Positions 33,303 to 43,100 of a stretch of DNA of 64,000 nt are shown one piece after another. Every line of letters starts with the position of its first letter. Positions within the stretch are counted from its first letter, which is position 1. The stretch is from Rapidithrix thailandica (GTDB lineage: Bacteria; Bacteroidota; Bacteroidia; Cytophagales; Flammeovirgaceae), in assembly GCF_039710355.1 (NCBI RefSeq), contig NZ_JBDKWZ010000001.1, positions 186,001 to 250,000 of the forward strand, in the 5' to 3' direction. The translations under genes were made by a program, and so were the position numbers. The notes under the pieces are model-generated. The model was not told where the DNA came from, ran no database searches, and worked only from the letters and a program-made list of their open reading frames with translations.

Positions 33303-34793
33303 ATGAAATTTGATTTTGTCGTAGTGGGAGGAGGTTCTGCCGGAGTGGTGACGGCCTACCGCCTGGCGGAACAAAACCTGGGAACTGTGGCTTTGATAGA
33401 AGCCGGACCAAATGATAAGAATATTGAAAAAGTATTAGAGTTGCGCAGGTGGCCGGAATTGCTGGAAAGTGAATTGGATTACGATTACGCCATTGAACCG
33501 CAGCAAAACGGAAACAGCGCGATGCGACACAGCCGGGCAAAAGTACTGGGGGGATGTAGTTCTCATAACTCTTGTATTGCCTTTCAGGCCCCTGATTATG
33601 ATTTTGAAAATTGGGCAAGTTTGGGCGTTGAAGGTTGGGATGTGGCTACCGTCAGGGCTAGTTATAATAAAATGCTTTCCAAAGTAAACCTGGAAGCTTC
33701 CGACTCGAACAATGCTTGTGGTAAGGCCATGATAGAAGCGGCCAACACTTATGGGATTCCCGAAGTAAAATTCCCGCAAGGGCATTATGAAGAAGGCGCA
33801 GGTTGGTTTCAGTTGAATAAAAAAGGAGGCACCCGGCATTCCAGTTCCGTGGCTTATTTGCATCATAGTGAGCAAGTGCCTGAAAACCTGACAGTACTTT
33901 GTGATACCAAAGTAAGTCAAATTGTATTGGATGAAGAGCGGGTGGTTCAAGCCATTGAAACCAATCAAGGAAGAATTGAAATAGGAAAAGAACTGGTCGT
34001 CAGCACAGGGGCGATTGACACGCCTAAATTGTTGATGTTATCAGGGATAGGCCCTAAAAAACACCTGGAAGAAATCGGTATTTCTGTAAAAGTAGATTTA
34101 CCCGGTGTAGGTGAAAATTTGATCGATCATCCTGAGGGAGTGATTGTGTGGGAAGCAAGCCAGTCTGTTCCCAAAGAAACAGCACAAGAATATGAGATCG
34201 GTTTGTTTTGTAAAGTAGAACAAGAAGCGCCTATTGCCGACTTGATGTTTCATTTTGGCACGGTAGCATTCGATATGCACACTGTACCCAATGGGTATCC
34301 TACCAGTGAGAATGCTTTTTCGCTTACGCCAAATGTGATGCGGGCCAAAAGCCAAGGAACTATTCGATTGCGTTCGGCTAATCCGGCCGATGCTCCTTTG
34401 GTAGATCCTAAATATTTTACCGATGCGGAAGGCTACGATCAGAAGATCATGGTGGAAGGTATCAAAGTAGCCCGGAAGCTGATGGAGCAACCGGCCATGA
34501 AGGCTTGGGTAAAACGTGAGTTGGCCCCGGGGGCAGAGGTGCAAACCGATGAGGAAATTTTTGAATACATTAAAAAAACACACAACACAGTATACCACCC
34601 AGCAGGAACTTGCAAGATGGGAAATCCGGAAGAAGAGCTTACAGTAGTAGACAGCGCTTTGAAAGTGAAAGGCGTAAAAGGTTTGCGTGTGGCGGATGCT
34701 TCCGTATTTCCTGCGATGGTGAGTACCAACCCTAATCTTACCTGTATGATGATTGGGGAGCGTTGTGCGGAATTGATCGGAGAAGAATATTAA
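33303..34793 (+). CDS. Choline-oxidase-type GMC flavoprotein
   Basis: A 496-residue GMC oxidoreductase with FAD loop VVVGGGSAGVVTAYRLAE. The segment RAKVLGGCSSHNSCIAF has the histidine that binds FAD covalently in choline oxidase; bacterial BetA choline dehydrogenases have no such histidine at this place as far as I recall. Other choline oxidase residues are also in place: HPEG (the glutamate that binds the choline ammonium), DLMFHFG (histidine), HNTVYHPAGT (catalytic histidine) and TNPNLT (asparagine). It would oxidise choline to betaine aldehyde and perhaps on to betaine using oxygen. It lies directly behind betB. One active-site tryptophan pair of the Arthrobacter enzyme appears as EY here. 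Confidence 0.88.
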   Translation: MKFDFVVVGGGSAGVVTAYRLAEQNLGTVALIEAGPNDKNIEKVLELRRWPELLESELDYDYAIEPQQNGNSAMRHSRAKVLGGCSSHNSCIAFQAPDYDFENWASLGVEGWDVATVRASYNKMLSKVNLEASDSNNACGKAMIEAANTYGIPEVKFPQGHYEEGAGWFQLNKKGGTRHSSSVAYLHHSEQVPENLTVLCDTKVSQIVLDEERVVQAIETNQGRIEIGKELVVSTGAIDTPKLLMLSGIGPKKHLEEIGISVKVDLPGVGENLIDHPEGVIVWEASQSVPKETAQEYEIGLFCKVEQEAPIADLMFHFGTVAFDMHTVPNGYPTSENAFSLTPNVMRAKSQGTIRLRSANPADAPLVDPKYFTDAEGYDQKIMVEGIKVARKLMEQPAMKAWVKRELAPGAEVQTDEEIFEYIKKTHNTVYHPAGTCKMGNPEEELTVVDSALKVKGVKGLRVADASVFPAMVSTNPNLTCMMIGERCAELIGEEY

Positions 34794-34863
34794 TAAAGAA
34801 ATCAGGATTGATGATGTGATTCGTCCTTTTTTGTTATTGATACTAATTGTGATAAACTAAAAG

Positions 34864-34889
34864 CAGCCCGTCATGAATCATGCGGGCTG
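34864..34889. terminator. Bidirectional terminator between the choline genes
   Basis: Arms CAGCCCG and CGGGCTG with a TCATGAATCATG loop region; T-rich on the plus side. It separates the choline-oxidase gene from the convergent symporter gene. Confidence 0.75.
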
Positions 34890-34926
34890 TTCTTGTTGAA
34901 GTTGTCAGATAATTCGATTTCTGGTG

Positions 34927-36555
34927 CTAATCTTTACAAGGCACCAATGGTGTAGCAGGACATGTTTTTTGGGTGAGTCTGGAAACAATAAGAATGGTGA
35001 TCAAACTGGAAGCCATTGCCATTGTCCGGAATGGAAACAATACTTCACCGTTTTCAATCATCGGATACGGTAAAAATGGCTCTAATCCAAAGGCCGCTTC
35101 CCCGCCACCCATACGAAGGAATAAAGCCACGGCAAATCCACTGATCGATCCGTATACATTGGCCTTTTTATCAAACAATGCAGTGGTGAGTTGAGGAAAG
35201 AGAATACAATACACAAAATCACTGCACAAAGACCATAGTACGTAAACGCTTTTTACTTGCAATGCCAAGAGGGTTGCCGAAATGCCGATGATCCAGATAC
35301 TCCGCTTGATAATTTTGGGAAGGTGTTTTTTAGGATCTTGTTTTTTTATAAAAAGAGGTTTGTACACATTCCAGGTAAACATGGAAGAAGCCGAAAGAAT
35401 CGAAGAGTCCGCTGAAGACATGACTGCGGCCGCAATTGCTCCCAAACCTACGGTGGCTACCAAAGGAGGTGTGAGGTAGCGTACCGCATAGGGCAAGGTC
35501 AAAGCCGCTTCTTCGGGTGGGTTGATGCCTATGGCATTCCAGTCGACTACATTTCCGATCATACCGATCAACACGGCAGGGATAGCAGCCAAAATACAGA
35601 CAAACCCGGCAATGATGGATAACCGTTTGGCTGTTTTGGCATCTTTAGAGGAAAGCACCCGTTGAAAATATACTTGCCAGGGAATTCCTCCGAAAGTGAG
35701 TAATAAAGCATAGTCCCACCATTGCCAATAGGTGTTGCCCCATGCCGCATCGTTCCATCCCTTCCAAGGAGGAAGCAATGAAGTGCCCTGATTTTGACTA
35801 TATGTATTCCAGGTTTCTGCCAAGCCCCCTGTGTGGTCTAAGGCAAAAGGCAGAATGACAAACAACCCTGCTAATAACAAAATCATTTGAAAAATATCCG
35901 TAAGCGCCACTGCCCATAAGCCACCGATGGCGGTGTAAATAATAGCAATGGTAGCTGATAGCAAGATAGAGGTGTTAAAATCCAAAGACAGGACCGTGCC
36001 GAAGGTAGTACCCAGTGCGGTCAGGATGGCTGCCGTCCAGAACACTTCCCCACTCAATGCCGGTAAAAATAAAACAGCGGTCATTTTTTTGCCGAAACGT
36101 TGGCTCAAAGGATCCAGCATGGTTTTGAAACGGTAGGTACGCATCTTGCCGGCAAAAAATAGCCCTCCGATAATCAAGCTCAGTGCATAGCCCCAAGGTG
36201 CTTGTACCCACGCCAATCCACTGGAAGCGGTGTATTCGGCGGTTCCGTTGATATAGCCTCCGCCTACCCAGGTGGCACTCATAGTGAATACTGCAATACC
36301 AACAGGCATAGAGCGTCCGGCCAATAGCAATTGGTTGAGATTGTTGGACGATTTAAGACTGGAAGCATACATGCCCAAGTAAAAGATCAATCCGTAGAAT
36401 ACAACCATTGAAATAAAGCCCGGCCAGTATACGGGACTGCCATAATAGTCGAGTCCCAAGCCTATCAATAATAAGATAATGATTAAGGTTAAAGAAGGAG
36501 TTATTTTTGAATTGCTACTTGTAGGGGAAATGATTCCCGTCAATAGTTTGATCAT
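34927..36555 (-). CDS. Sodium:solute symporter resembling the high-affinity choline transporter CHT1 (SLC5A7)
   Basis: A 542-residue membrane protein of the SSS family with about thirteen helices. The segments TMSATWVGGGYINGTAE, APWGYALSLIIGGLFFAGKM, FGGIPWQVYFQRVLSS and AAVMSSADSSILSASSMF are strikingly close to the animal and nematode CHT1 choline transporters as I remember them, and more so than to proline or pantothenate SSS carriers. Its place next to betB and the choline-oxidase-type gene fits sodium-driven choline uptake. It is convergent to them and so must have its own promoter. Direct substrate proof is not in the sequence. Confidence 0.85.
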   Translation of the reverse strand: MIKLLTGIISPTSSNSKITPSLTLIIILLLIGLGLDYYGSPVYWPGFISMVVFYGLIFYLGMYASSLKSSNNLNQLLLAGRSMPVGIAVFTMSATWVGGGYINGTAEYTASSGLAWVQAPWGYALSLIIGGLFFAGKMRTYRFKTMLDPLSQRFGKKMTAVLFLPALSGEVFWTAAILTALGTTFGTVLSLDFNTSILLSATIAIIYTAIGGLWAVALTDIFQMILLLAGLFVILPFALDHTGGLAETWNTYSQNQGTSLLPPWKGWNDAAWGNTYWQWWDYALLLTFGGIPWQVYFQRVLSSKDAKTAKRLSIIAGFVCILAAIPAVLIGMIGNVVDWNAIGINPPEEAALTLPYAVRYLTPPLVATVGLGAIAAAVMSSADSSILSASSMFTWNVYKPLFIKKQDPKKHLPKIIKRSIWIIGISATLLALQVKSVYVLWSLCSDFVYCILFPQLTTALFDKKANVYGSISGFAVALFLRMGGGEAAFGLEPFLPYPMIENGEVLFPFRTMAMASSLITILIVSRLTQKTCPATPLVPCKD

Positions 36556-37097
36556 CTACTCTTTAATTTTTCTATGTTCTATGCAACGTATATCTTAAGC
36601 TTGTTCCCCTCTGCCTTATTGCCGTATAAGACGCTAATCATCTTAAATGAACGGTTTTGCTGAAATTATGACCGTAAAAGAAGGAAATGTAGTTTGCTTT
36701 TTTAGTATACTCTAAAAAGACCAGCTTCGAAATTAAATATTTCATTGTACAGAACCAAATAGTATACAAGAACGATAAGACTGTAGGTTGTTAAATAATA
36801 CTGTGATAAATGACTTCCTACATAGGACCCGGCTTCTTCTGGTTAAGTTGAATAGAACATAATAGCTTTCTTTGTCAATGAAAACCTTAAGTTAAGAGAT
36901 AACTTTTTCTAATTTTTTTAAACCCCTCTTTTTCTATTCTCATAGCCTGTTTATTTCAAAATAATAGACAAGGTTCTCTATGCTTGTTTTTGAAGTGTAA
37001 GGAGGATTTTCTTGGAAAAATTAATATATAAAAATCCGGTAACAACCTATACTTCGTATGTACAGTCAAATCAAGTCATTCACTAAAACAACTCACT
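36556..37097. other. Intergenic region without a recognised gene
   Basis: About 540 AT-rich bases between divergent genes. I see no gene, no strong hairpin and no repeat. It should contain promoters for the symporter (minus) and for the DUF4331 pair (plus). Confidence 0.45.
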
Positions 37098-37793
37098 ATG
37101 AAACGCATAATGCTAACATTGGCTGTTGTATGTGCAATAGCGATAGGGGTATACCTGATTGCGGCAGATCATCTCGATGCTCCGGCGGTAGGCTCTTTGG
37201 CCGAAGGAAGTTCGTTGGCGGATATTACCGATTATTATGCTTTTGAAAGCCCTGATAATGCAGATAATTATGTGTTTGTCTGTAATGTGTCAGGCCTGAC
37301 AGCACCCAGTGCTACGGCCGCAGCTTCTTTTGATGAGGAGGTGATGTATGAATTTAATATTGATACGGATGCGGATAATGTGGAAGACCTGGTGATTCAA
37401 GCGCTTTTCAGAGATGGAAAAGTGATTGCTTTTGGTCCCATAGCTCCTTCTGAAACAGGCCGGACCAGTAGGATCGAAAATGAAGCCAACCGGGTGGAAT
37501 CGGAAATCAGCACTTATAATGAGGAGATACAAATAGGAGAAGCCAATGGCATGAAAGTCTTTGCCGGGCCCAGGGACGACCCGTTCTTTATGGATTTTTT
37601 CCGGTTTGTTGCCATTGTGAACGGAGTAGCCAAAGGAACACCGGATGGCGAAGACCCTACGGCTTTTAACAACCCCGGACAGGATACGTTTGCCGGTACC
37701 AATGTATTGTCAGTGGTGGTGGAAGTACCCAAAGATATGCTGGGAGATACGAATACCTTTACCTCTTGGGTAGAATCCAAACGGAAAATGTAA
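37098..37793 (+). CDS. DUF4331-family exported protein, N-terminal half type
   Basis: A 231-residue protein with a signal segment (MKRIMLTLAVVCAIAIGVYLIAA) and the DUF4331 opening ADHLDAPAVGSLAEGSSLADITDYYAFESP. Then come VFVCNVSGL, YEFNIDTDADNVEDLVIQALF and FAGPRDDPFFMDFFRF, which belong to the N-terminal half of this family. It stops after VVVEVPKDMLGD, without the second half that full-length members carry. The missing half appears in the next gene. DUF4331 proteins are extracellular and of unknown function. The gap to the next gene is 35 bases. Confidence 0.85.
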   Translation: MKRIMLTLAVVCAIAIGVYLIAADHLDAPAVGSLAEGSSLADITDYYAFESPDNADNYVFVCNVSGLTAPSATAAASFDEEVMYEFNIDTDADNVEDLVIQALFRDGKVIAFGPIAPSETGRTSRIENEANRVESEISTYNEEIQIGEANGMKVFAGPRDDPFFMDFFRFVAIVNGVAKGTPDGEDPTAFNNPGQDTFAGTNVLSVVVEVPKDMLGDTNTFTSWVESKRKM

Positions 37794-37828
37794 ACCTTAT
37801 TTCTTACCCTTCTAAACCCTAACAAGAC

Positions 37829-38683
37829 ATGAAAAACCTGAATAAAATAGTTGCCTGTTTGTGGATTATGAGCGTGCTGATGACAATGGCTTGTAAAGAC
37901 GATGACGATGATGTGGCCCCAAGAAATGAACCCAAAGCAAGTGCAGGAGACAGCCAGTCGGTAGACCTGGAAAAACGGGTAATCCTGGATGGCTCCGCTT
38001 CGATGGGAAGTAGCCTGACATATGCCTGGGAACTGACCGATCCCAATGGAAGCAACGCCACTTTAACGGGTCTGGATACGGATATGCCTTCTTTTATTGC
38101 CAAGATGGCGGGAACCTATACAGCTACCCTGACAGTGAGCAATAGTGAGGGGAGCAATACGGCTTCGGTGAACATTGTGGTGACCAATCCGGAATATGTA
38201 TTGGCTGATCAAATGGGGCGACCTGCGATCAATACCGTATTTAACTTTTTTGGCGATGCCGAGGCAAAAAACAATTATAACCAAACGCTGCCTTCGGAAG
38301 GGGCCGGAAATGCGATGGCATTTGAAGGTATTTTGGATGCATTGCAAGAGTACATCGGGCTGGACTCGGAGAGCTATACGAATGTTTTAGGCTTGGATAA
38401 TACCACTACGGCTACGGTTTTGGCAACAGATGTATTGGGTTCGAATAAAACGGCAGCGTCTACTTACGGCCCTTCGGACCTGAACAATATCAAAGTAGGG
38501 GAGAATGTATTGAACGGTCGTGGATTAAGCGATGACGTAGTGGATGTAACCTTGATACTGGCTTTGGCCGGAAATGACCTTAATAATTTGAATGATACGC
38601 AAAAAGGGTTAATCAGTGATAATGTACAGGCCAATGACAAGGCATTTTTAACTCAATTTCCATACCTGGCATCACCTCATTAA
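37829..38683 (+). CDS. Surface lipoprotein with PKD domain and DUF4331 C-terminal half
   Basis: A 284-residue lipoprotein: the lipobox LMTMAC is followed by KDDDDD, a match to the surface-export signal (LES) of Bacteroidota. Residues 33-122 are a PKD/Ig-like domain (ASAGDSQSVDLEKRVILDGSAS, LTYAWELTDPNG, TYTATLTVSNSEG). The rest resembles the C-terminal half of DUF4331 proteins: DQMGRPAINTVFN and GRGLSDDVVDVTLIL. It therefore looks like the complement of the previous gene, exposed on the cell surface. The function is unknown; the pair may work as one split protein. Confidence 0.8.
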   Translation: MKNLNKIVACLWIMSVLMTMACKDDDDDVAPRNEPKASAGDSQSVDLEKRVILDGSASMGSSLTYAWELTDPNGSNATLTGLDTDMPSFIAKMAGTYTATLTVSNSEGSNTASVNIVVTNPEYVLADQMGRPAINTVFNFFGDAEAKNNYNQTLPSEGAGNAMAFEGILDALQEYIGLDSESYTNVLGLDNTTTATVLATDVLGSNKTAASTYGPSDLNNIKVGENVLNGRGLSDDVVDVTLILALAGNDLNNLNDTQKGLISDNVQANDKAFLTQFPYLASPH

Positions 38684-38767
38684 ATGTGATCGATTATCCG
38701 CATGTAAAAGTTATGCCTTTGTGATTCTTTTACCCGTTTCAATTCTTCTTCCTTAGATCATTTTCTC

Positions 38768-40093
38768 ATGAAAAAAATAGTAATTCTTCTGATCTTGTTG
38801 GTTGCGGCTGTCTGGGCTTTGTTCCAATGGCAGGTTACCAAAGTAGAGTCATTGTCCGAAACGATCACCCACAGGCAGGATTATACCCGGTATTTGAAAC
38901 AGAATTATGAGCCGGAACCTTCGGAAAAACTGGATGCTGAAATTACTTTTTGGTTGGATAAACTTGATAAACAACCGGAGGGCTTTTTGTATATGGAAAA
39001 GGCTGCGGCCTTGCTGAGCCGGAAGTATAAACTCCTTGGGAATCTAAAGGATATCCAATTGTCGGACAGTCTTTTGCATAAAGCAAATACTTTTCTGAAA
39101 GGAAAAAAGAAAATCAATAATTACCTGTTGCTTTCTGCCAATGCCATTGGGCAACACCGGTTTCAGCAGGCAAAGAGCTATGTAGAAAAAGCATTAAACC
39201 TGGAGCCTTTTAATTTTTCCACAATGCTCATGGCATTTGATGCCTATATGGAAACCGGAGCTTTTGAACCTGCTGAAAACTTATTGAAGCATGCGTATGC
39301 ACCCACTTCCTTTGATTACTTAATTCGCGCGGCAAAGTTTCAGGATCATCAAGGAAATTTGGATTCTGCTCTTTTTTTGATGGAAAAGGCCCAGGCAATT
39401 GCCGCCCAAAAGGGTTTGAAAGATAAGTACCTGTGGGTCAAAACCAATTTAGGCGATATGTATGGGCATGCAGGGCAATTTGAGAAATCGTATCACACTT
39501 ATCTGGAAGTATTGGATGAAGGTGCTCATTCGCTGCATGCCATGAAAGGAATTGCCTGGCTTGCTTTTTCCCACGATTTGAAAACAGATGATGCCAAGGA
39601 AATTTTATCCTTTATTCTAACACAAAGAAAATCACCGGATGTCTATTTGACCTTGGCAGAGATTGCCGAATTTGAAAATGACAGAAAAGAAAGAGCGAAA
39701 CAGTTGGCTTTGTTTGAAAAAGAGACCTATGAACCGGGCTATTTTGAGATGTACCGACCCTCTCGGGTAGCTTTAGTGGCTGAAGAGGAGGATGTTCAAA
39801 CGGCTATCGCCTTAGCACAAGATGAAATAAACAATCGCTCTACTCCCAGTGCTTATTTGCTATTGGCCAGGACTTATGCCAGAGGTCAAATGTTTGACAA
39901 AGCATTGGCCATTGTAGAAAACCATGTGGTGGGGGAAACTTTCGAACCCTCTCTTCTTTATCAATCAGCCTTGATCTATCAGTCGGCAGGTTTGAAACAT
40001 CAGGCAGAGCAACTTTTTGAAGAGGCTTTGCAAAGTTCTTTTGAGTTGGGGCCGGTAGTCGTGCAGAATATTAGATTGCAATTGACAAAGTGA
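38768..40093 (+). CDS. Membrane-anchored TPR protein next to DUF4331 genes
   Basis: A 441-residue protein with an N-terminal membrane helix (residues 4-19) and a periplasmic or exported TPR body: LSANAIGQHRFQQAKSYVEKALNLEP, LGDMYGHAGQFEKSYHTYLEVL and SALIYQSAGLKHQAEQLFEEALQ among others. About nine helical pairs can be seen. It has the same direction as the DUF4331 pair and lies 84 bases behind it, so all three probably form one operon. I recall TPR proteins beside DUF4331 genes in other Bacteroidota. The role may be binding the DUF4331 products. Confidence 0.78.
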   Translation: MKKIVILLILLVAAVWALFQWQVTKVESLSETITHRQDYTRYLKQNYEPEPSEKLDAEITFWLDKLDKQPEGFLYMEKAAALLSRKYKLLGNLKDIQLSDSLLHKANTFLKGKKKINNYLLLSANAIGQHRFQQAKSYVEKALNLEPFNFSTMLMAFDAYMETGAFEPAENLLKHAYAPTSFDYLIRAAKFQDHQGNLDSALFLMEKAQAIAAQKGLKDKYLWVKTNLGDMYGHAGQFEKSYHTYLEVLDEGAHSLHAMKGIAWLAFSHDLKTDDAKEILSFILTQRKSPDVYLTLAEIAEFENDRKERAKQLALFEKETYEPGYFEMYRPSRVALVAEEEDVQTAIALAQDEINNRSTPSAYLLLARTYARGQMFDKALAIVENHVVGETFEPSLLYQSALIYQSAGLKHQAEQLFEEALQSSFELGPVVVQNIRLQLTK

Positions 40094-40129
40094 ATAAACC
40101 CCGGCTTTTGATTCAGGATAACGGATACG

Positions 40130-40162
40130 AAAAACGCCTCGCTAATGAACGAGGCGTTTTTT
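40130..40162. terminator. Strong bidirectional terminator
   Basis: Stem AAAACGCCTCG / CGAGGCGTTTT with a short loop; T runs follow on both strands. Serves the TPR gene and the convergent protease gene. Confidence 0.92.
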
Positions 40163-40181
40163 ATAGGATGCAAGTTAATAC

Positions 40182-43100
40182 TTAGTTTTTCTCCGAATCA
40201 ATTTGTTCGAGCAGCACATTTACTGCTTTTTGCAATTGCTCATCTCGGTGGTTGGCTTTACTCTCAGGAGTATTGTAAATCAAATAATCCGGTTCGGCCG
40301 GGATGTTCTCCATGTTTTTTCCGGTTTTCTTTACATACCAGGCCCGGAAAGGTACCCGCACGTAAGAACCGTCAATTAAACCTTGCCCTCCGGTAGAAAT
40401 TACCGCTCCGAATGTAGGTACTCCAACCAATTTACCTAAGCCCAGCGTTTTGTAGGCATGAGAGAAAATTTCGGCATTGGAATAGCTATTGGCATTACAC
40501 ATGGCCACAGAGGGTTTGGTCCAGGTGGGGAAGGGCAAGCGCTCACCGTAAGGGTAATGTTTGGCAAATTTCTCGTTTTCGTCCAGGCTTTTCGCAGCCC
40601 CTCTGGGAATGGTATAAGCGTGCTGACGAACATCCAGTACTGCCATCAGGTAGTCAGTGGTCCAGCCACCGCCGTTGAAACGTACATCAATGACCAAACC
40701 TTCTTTGCCCAGGCCACTTGCGGTAAGCTCCCGTTCAAAGTTTTCAAAGCTTGGCCAGTTCATCCCACGGATATGGATATATCCTAAGCGTCCATTGGAG
40801 TATTTCTCGGTTAATTCTTTGCGTTGTTGTACCCACTCCTCATACAGTAAAGTAGAAATGGAGCCGCTTGGGCGAATGATCACTTCTCTTTTTTGTTTGT
40901 CTTTTCCTTCTACTTCCAACAACACCCTTTCATTGACGGTGTGTGTCAGCAAAGCATAAAAGTTTTCTCCGGCTTTTACTTCTGTTCCATTGACCGAAAG
41001 AATTACATCACCGGCTTCCAATTTGCTTTGAGAACGGTCTGCAGGGCTGTTTGGAATCACACGCTTGATTTTTACACCTTTAGCCAGTGGTTCAATATCA
41101 ATTCCCAACAGTCCGGTGCGTTCTTGTTGTGTTTCCGCTTGGTCAGGGCCGTACATACCCATATGGCTGGCATTGAGTTGGCCAAGCATCAAGTTAAATA
41201 CTTCGCGGAAGTCCCGCTTGGTGGATGCTTGTAATGCCCAGTTTTCGTATTTCTTCTTCAGTTGGTCCCAGTTGTTTCCGTGGAATTCCGGATCGTAGAA
41301 GCGCTTGTTTAAGGTGCGCCATCCCTCGTCAAAGATTTGTTTTTTCTCTGCGGTGTAATCGATTTGGATGCTGGCCGTAAATGAGAGGCTTTCTTGCGAG
41401 CCGCCTGAAGCTTTGATTCTGCCGATAGAGCCGCCTTTTCTGATGAAGTACAAATGACTGCCTTTAGGGCCTATGTTTACGGCAAATGGCGATTGACCTC
41501 CTGAGGTCATCGGCTTCATCTCCGTTCCGTCCCATTGGATTTGAAACAAATCTTGCTTGGCCTTGTAGCTCATTCTGCCGCTACGGTTGTTGACAAAGTA
41601 AAACGTTTTGCCATCATTGGAAATAGCCAGGCTAGATTCATTGCCCGGTAAACCTGTTACTTGAGCTAATCGTAAGTGAATGTTTTCAAAGTCAATCTGA
41701 ATAGGAGGTAATTCCTCTTCTTTTTTATCTTTCTTGTCTCCTTTGTTTTCCTTTTTTGAAGGTTGGTCTTCTTCGAAATCTTCCCAGTCTTGTTTGGTTT
41801 TTTCCCAATCTTCTTTTTTCAACCAAACAAACCAAACATCGGCATCGCCATTGTTTCTGGAAGATAGGAAACCCAGTTTAGACCCGTCTTTACTCCATAC
41901 AGGTTGAAAGTCCGGGCGTGGGTGTAAACTTACATTTACAGGTTTTTTACTATTATCTGCTGCGTGAATATATACTTCTTCGTTGAAGTTAAGGTCTTCT
42001 AAGGAGTAGGCCAACCATCGTGCATCCGGACTCCAGCTGACACCTCCGGGGTGTGCCCAGCCGTCTAACAATAACTTTTCGTTACTCAGTTTTCCTTCGG
42101 GACTGATTGAAGCCGTGATTAACGTGCCGCCTCCTCTGGTATAAGCAATTTTTTTGAAATCAGGAGAAATCACCGGTTGTGCCTCATCTTTTGCCGTTTT
42201 GGTGATTTGAAGAGTTTCGTGTTTTAAACTCTTGAATAAATCCGGCTGTTCGGGATTGGACGAGCGTACCATAAACAGGTCGTACTGGCCATTCCGGTCT
42301 GAGGTGAAGAGCAAAGTAGAATCATTTAACCAGGCAATATCCTGATCTCTTGCCTCACTTTTCGTTAATTGTACGGTTCTTCGTTTTTCTTTATCGTTTT
42401 CTTTGACGAAAATCTCACCACGAATGACCAAGGCCAGGTATTTGCCATTAGGCGAAACGGCATATTCCGAGGCATTATTAGAATAAGATTTGCGTTCGGT
42501 TGGGTCAAAGCGGTAATCCGTATTCAATTGTAGATTTACCTTTTGAGGATTTCCACCCTCAGCGTTCATTGTATAGATGTGGGCAAATTGCTCAAAGGCG
42601 ATTTTTTTACCATCCCGGCTGATTTCCATATACCTTACTCCAAAGTCTTTATATGACGTCAAAGCTTCCGGGCTTCCCTGAGCTTTTCCATTATTGTCTA
42701 AAGCAAGTTTGAAGATATTGAATTTGCCATTGCGGGCACTGATAAACAAGAGGGTTTGGTCGTCTTTCCAAACGGGGTTAAAATCATGTCCGTCAAATTG
42801 AGTCAGTTGTTGAAAGCTTTTTTGCTGGTTATCATAAAGCCATATTTCCCGGTTAGCAGGACCTCTGTAAGCTTCACGGGCCAAACGGCAAGTACCTCGC
42901 ACAAAAGCGATAAAGCGTCCGTTCGGAGAAGTTTTGGGCGTGAAACCCACTGCGTCAAAAAGACGGGTAGGAGTGCCGCCTTTGGCCGAAACCTGGCTCA
43001 ACTCTCTTTCGCGCTCCACGTTTACATAGGTTCTGCGGGTTTCCATCTGCAGTTGTCCGTCTTTTGTCCACTCACTTATTTCATCACTGGATGAGTGATA

